Shown in pieces: positions 63,002 through 64,000 of a stretch of 64,000 bases of DNA. Position 1 is the first letter of the stretch, and every line of letters begins with the position of its first letter. The notes under the pieces were generated by a model. That model was given only the letters and a program-made list of their open reading frames with translations. It was not told the origin of the DNA and ran no database searches. The DNA is from Cristatella mucedo. Taxonomy: Eukaryota; Bryozoa; Phylactolaemata; Cristatellidae. The stretch covers positions 250,001 to 314,000 of the forward strand of contig WPIO01000026.1 of the NCBI GenBank assembly GCA_009760855.2. The letters run 5' to 3'. The position numbers were made by a program, and so were the translations under genes.

Positions 63002-63112
63002 TAATTCATTTCTATAGCTCCCCAAGTGAACTTAATCTCTATTCAGGCGCTACACATATGCCTCGGGGCTCGAGCCCACGACCTCAGCCAGAGCTTGGTC
63101 GGGGTGAGCATC
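63002..63112 (-). mobile_element. SINE-B
   Basis: AATTCATTTCTATAGCTCCCCAAGTGAACTTAATCTCTATTCAGGCGCTAC is the 3' part in reverse; GGGGCTCGAGCCCACGACC and GGTCGGGGTGAGCATCTTA are the head. Confidence 0.88.
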
Positions 63113-63616
63113 TTATTCACGATGAAAAGGGGCCATGATTACTAATGTCGTTATGTTTTCGTGGGAGCAGAAACACGTTGTTAAGCCGTAAAGACGGATA
63201 CAAAAAAAATCAAGGATTCGAGGGGGGTGCGAATTTGTAGCTCACCACGCCGTGTTTCTTTCGCTTCGGAGAATAGAGTGACTTGGGGCGAACGGTCAGA
63301 GGAAGGCGGGAAAGCGTAGGAAGTCCTGGCGTGTGCTCGGAGAGTTCGGGCCGACTAAGAGGCCCCGTTGCTTTGCAGGGAAACCTAGCAAAGACTTCGG
63401 CCCACCCACGTGTCCCTCCAGTGCGAACGACGGGGCGCACTAGTAGCTATTGACTGAAGGCTTTGCTGCTGGCCACCGGCAGCAAGCTGACCGCTGCCTT
63501 TGCCTGCCCCATCTTTGCCAGCCACGACAAGCCAGCAAGAGTAATAGGGCGTGTCGGCGGAGTAGTCGCTCCTCGGGTAGCTAACAGCTGCTTCTAGCCA
63601 TTAGAGCTTGTAGTCT

Positions 63617-63960
63617 GATGATGCCAACGACGTGGCTCGGACACACGAGGTACTGTTCCTCTGCTAACCTGCCGGTGAACAACTGTTGGGAGTATCATCG
63701 GTACGGGGCCCGTGCAGAGGTTGGATGTATCATCGGGCGGACCGGTGCACAGCTGTGGTCCGCCTCTGATGTGGCTTGGGCACAGGCCGGTATTGTTCCT
63801 CCCACCAACATGCTGGTGGACAGATGTTGGATTATCATCTGGGCGGGCCAGTACACAGCCGTGGTGGAGGATGGGGAATCGAGTGGGAGAGAGGGGCGAA
63901 GGCAGCCGTGCTTCCCTATGCTCCGTGCGTCGTAGAATAAACCGTTGGTGTTGCTCATCG
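63617..63960 (+). repeat. Diverged tandem duplication, ~138-bp period, within an open frame
   Basis: GTGGCTCGGACACACGAGGTACTGTTCCTC near 63632 recurs near 63771 as GTGGCTTGGGCACAGGCCGGTATTGTTCCTC. Both copies keep the same reading frame (63618-63935) and share a closing C-W pair. AATAAA lies at 63936-63941, right after the frame's stop. Family unknown. Confidence 0.6.
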
Positions 63961-64000
63961 GCTGGCGTTTCTGTGCTGAGCGCGAACCAAAATACAGTAC

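Overview
The window is nuclear DNA from an animal, most likely an invertebrate. Two spliced genes of animal families lie on the + strand with clean GT-AG introns and matching phases. They sit in a repeat-rich background of LINE fragments, tRNA-derived SINEs, long microsatellites and one Polinton-like element. The species cannot be named from the sequence alone.

Layout. 1-3.4 kb: LINE and SINE debris and a 104-bp near-perfect palindrome. 3.43-12.33 kb: seven exons of a carboxylesterase/cholinesterase-fold protein (537 visible residues, N-terminus not found). Its nucleophile-elbow Ser is replaced by Asp, so it is probably not a normal serine esterase. A candidate poly(A) signal is at 13036. 13-39 kb: no gene recognised; old LINE/SINE copies, long GA, GATA, CA and TA tracts, hairpins, and a cluster of a GTTCGTAACCCGG-like motif. 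39.2-44.85 kb: seven exons of an SLC34 (type II Na/phosphate cotransporter) gene (590 visible residues, first exon not found). 45-47 kb: LINE tails and a minisatellite. 47.05-54.93 kb: a compact Polinton/Maverick-like element with about 205-bp terminal inverted repeats, a family-B DNA polymerase and a capsid-like fragment. A SINE has inserted in one terminal repeat, and a CR1-type LINE in an internal ~165-bp tandem repeat. 55-64 kb: more LINE debris, a ~170-bp satellite that flips orientation, an inverted pair of LINE copies and a diverged tandem duplication.

Transposon ecology. I use four local names. L2-A is an L2/CR1-type LINE with an (ATT)n tail. CR1-B is a second LINE with an ACATT-type tail. 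SINE-A is tRNA-derived with an (ATT)n-type tail. SINE-B is tRNA-derived, and its 3' end matches the 3' end of L2-A, including a two-part stem; this suggests SINE-B is mobilised by L2-A.

Most notable observation. The Polinton polymerase stays in one frame for about 1.67 kb with eight in-frame TAA/TAG codons and no TGA. These codons fall where related polymerases have, or tolerate, Gln. This is what a TAR=Gln genetic code (as in ciliates) would give. C-to-T decay is the main alternative, and a TAA at the expected protein end argues against reassignment. The host genes in the window use the standard code.
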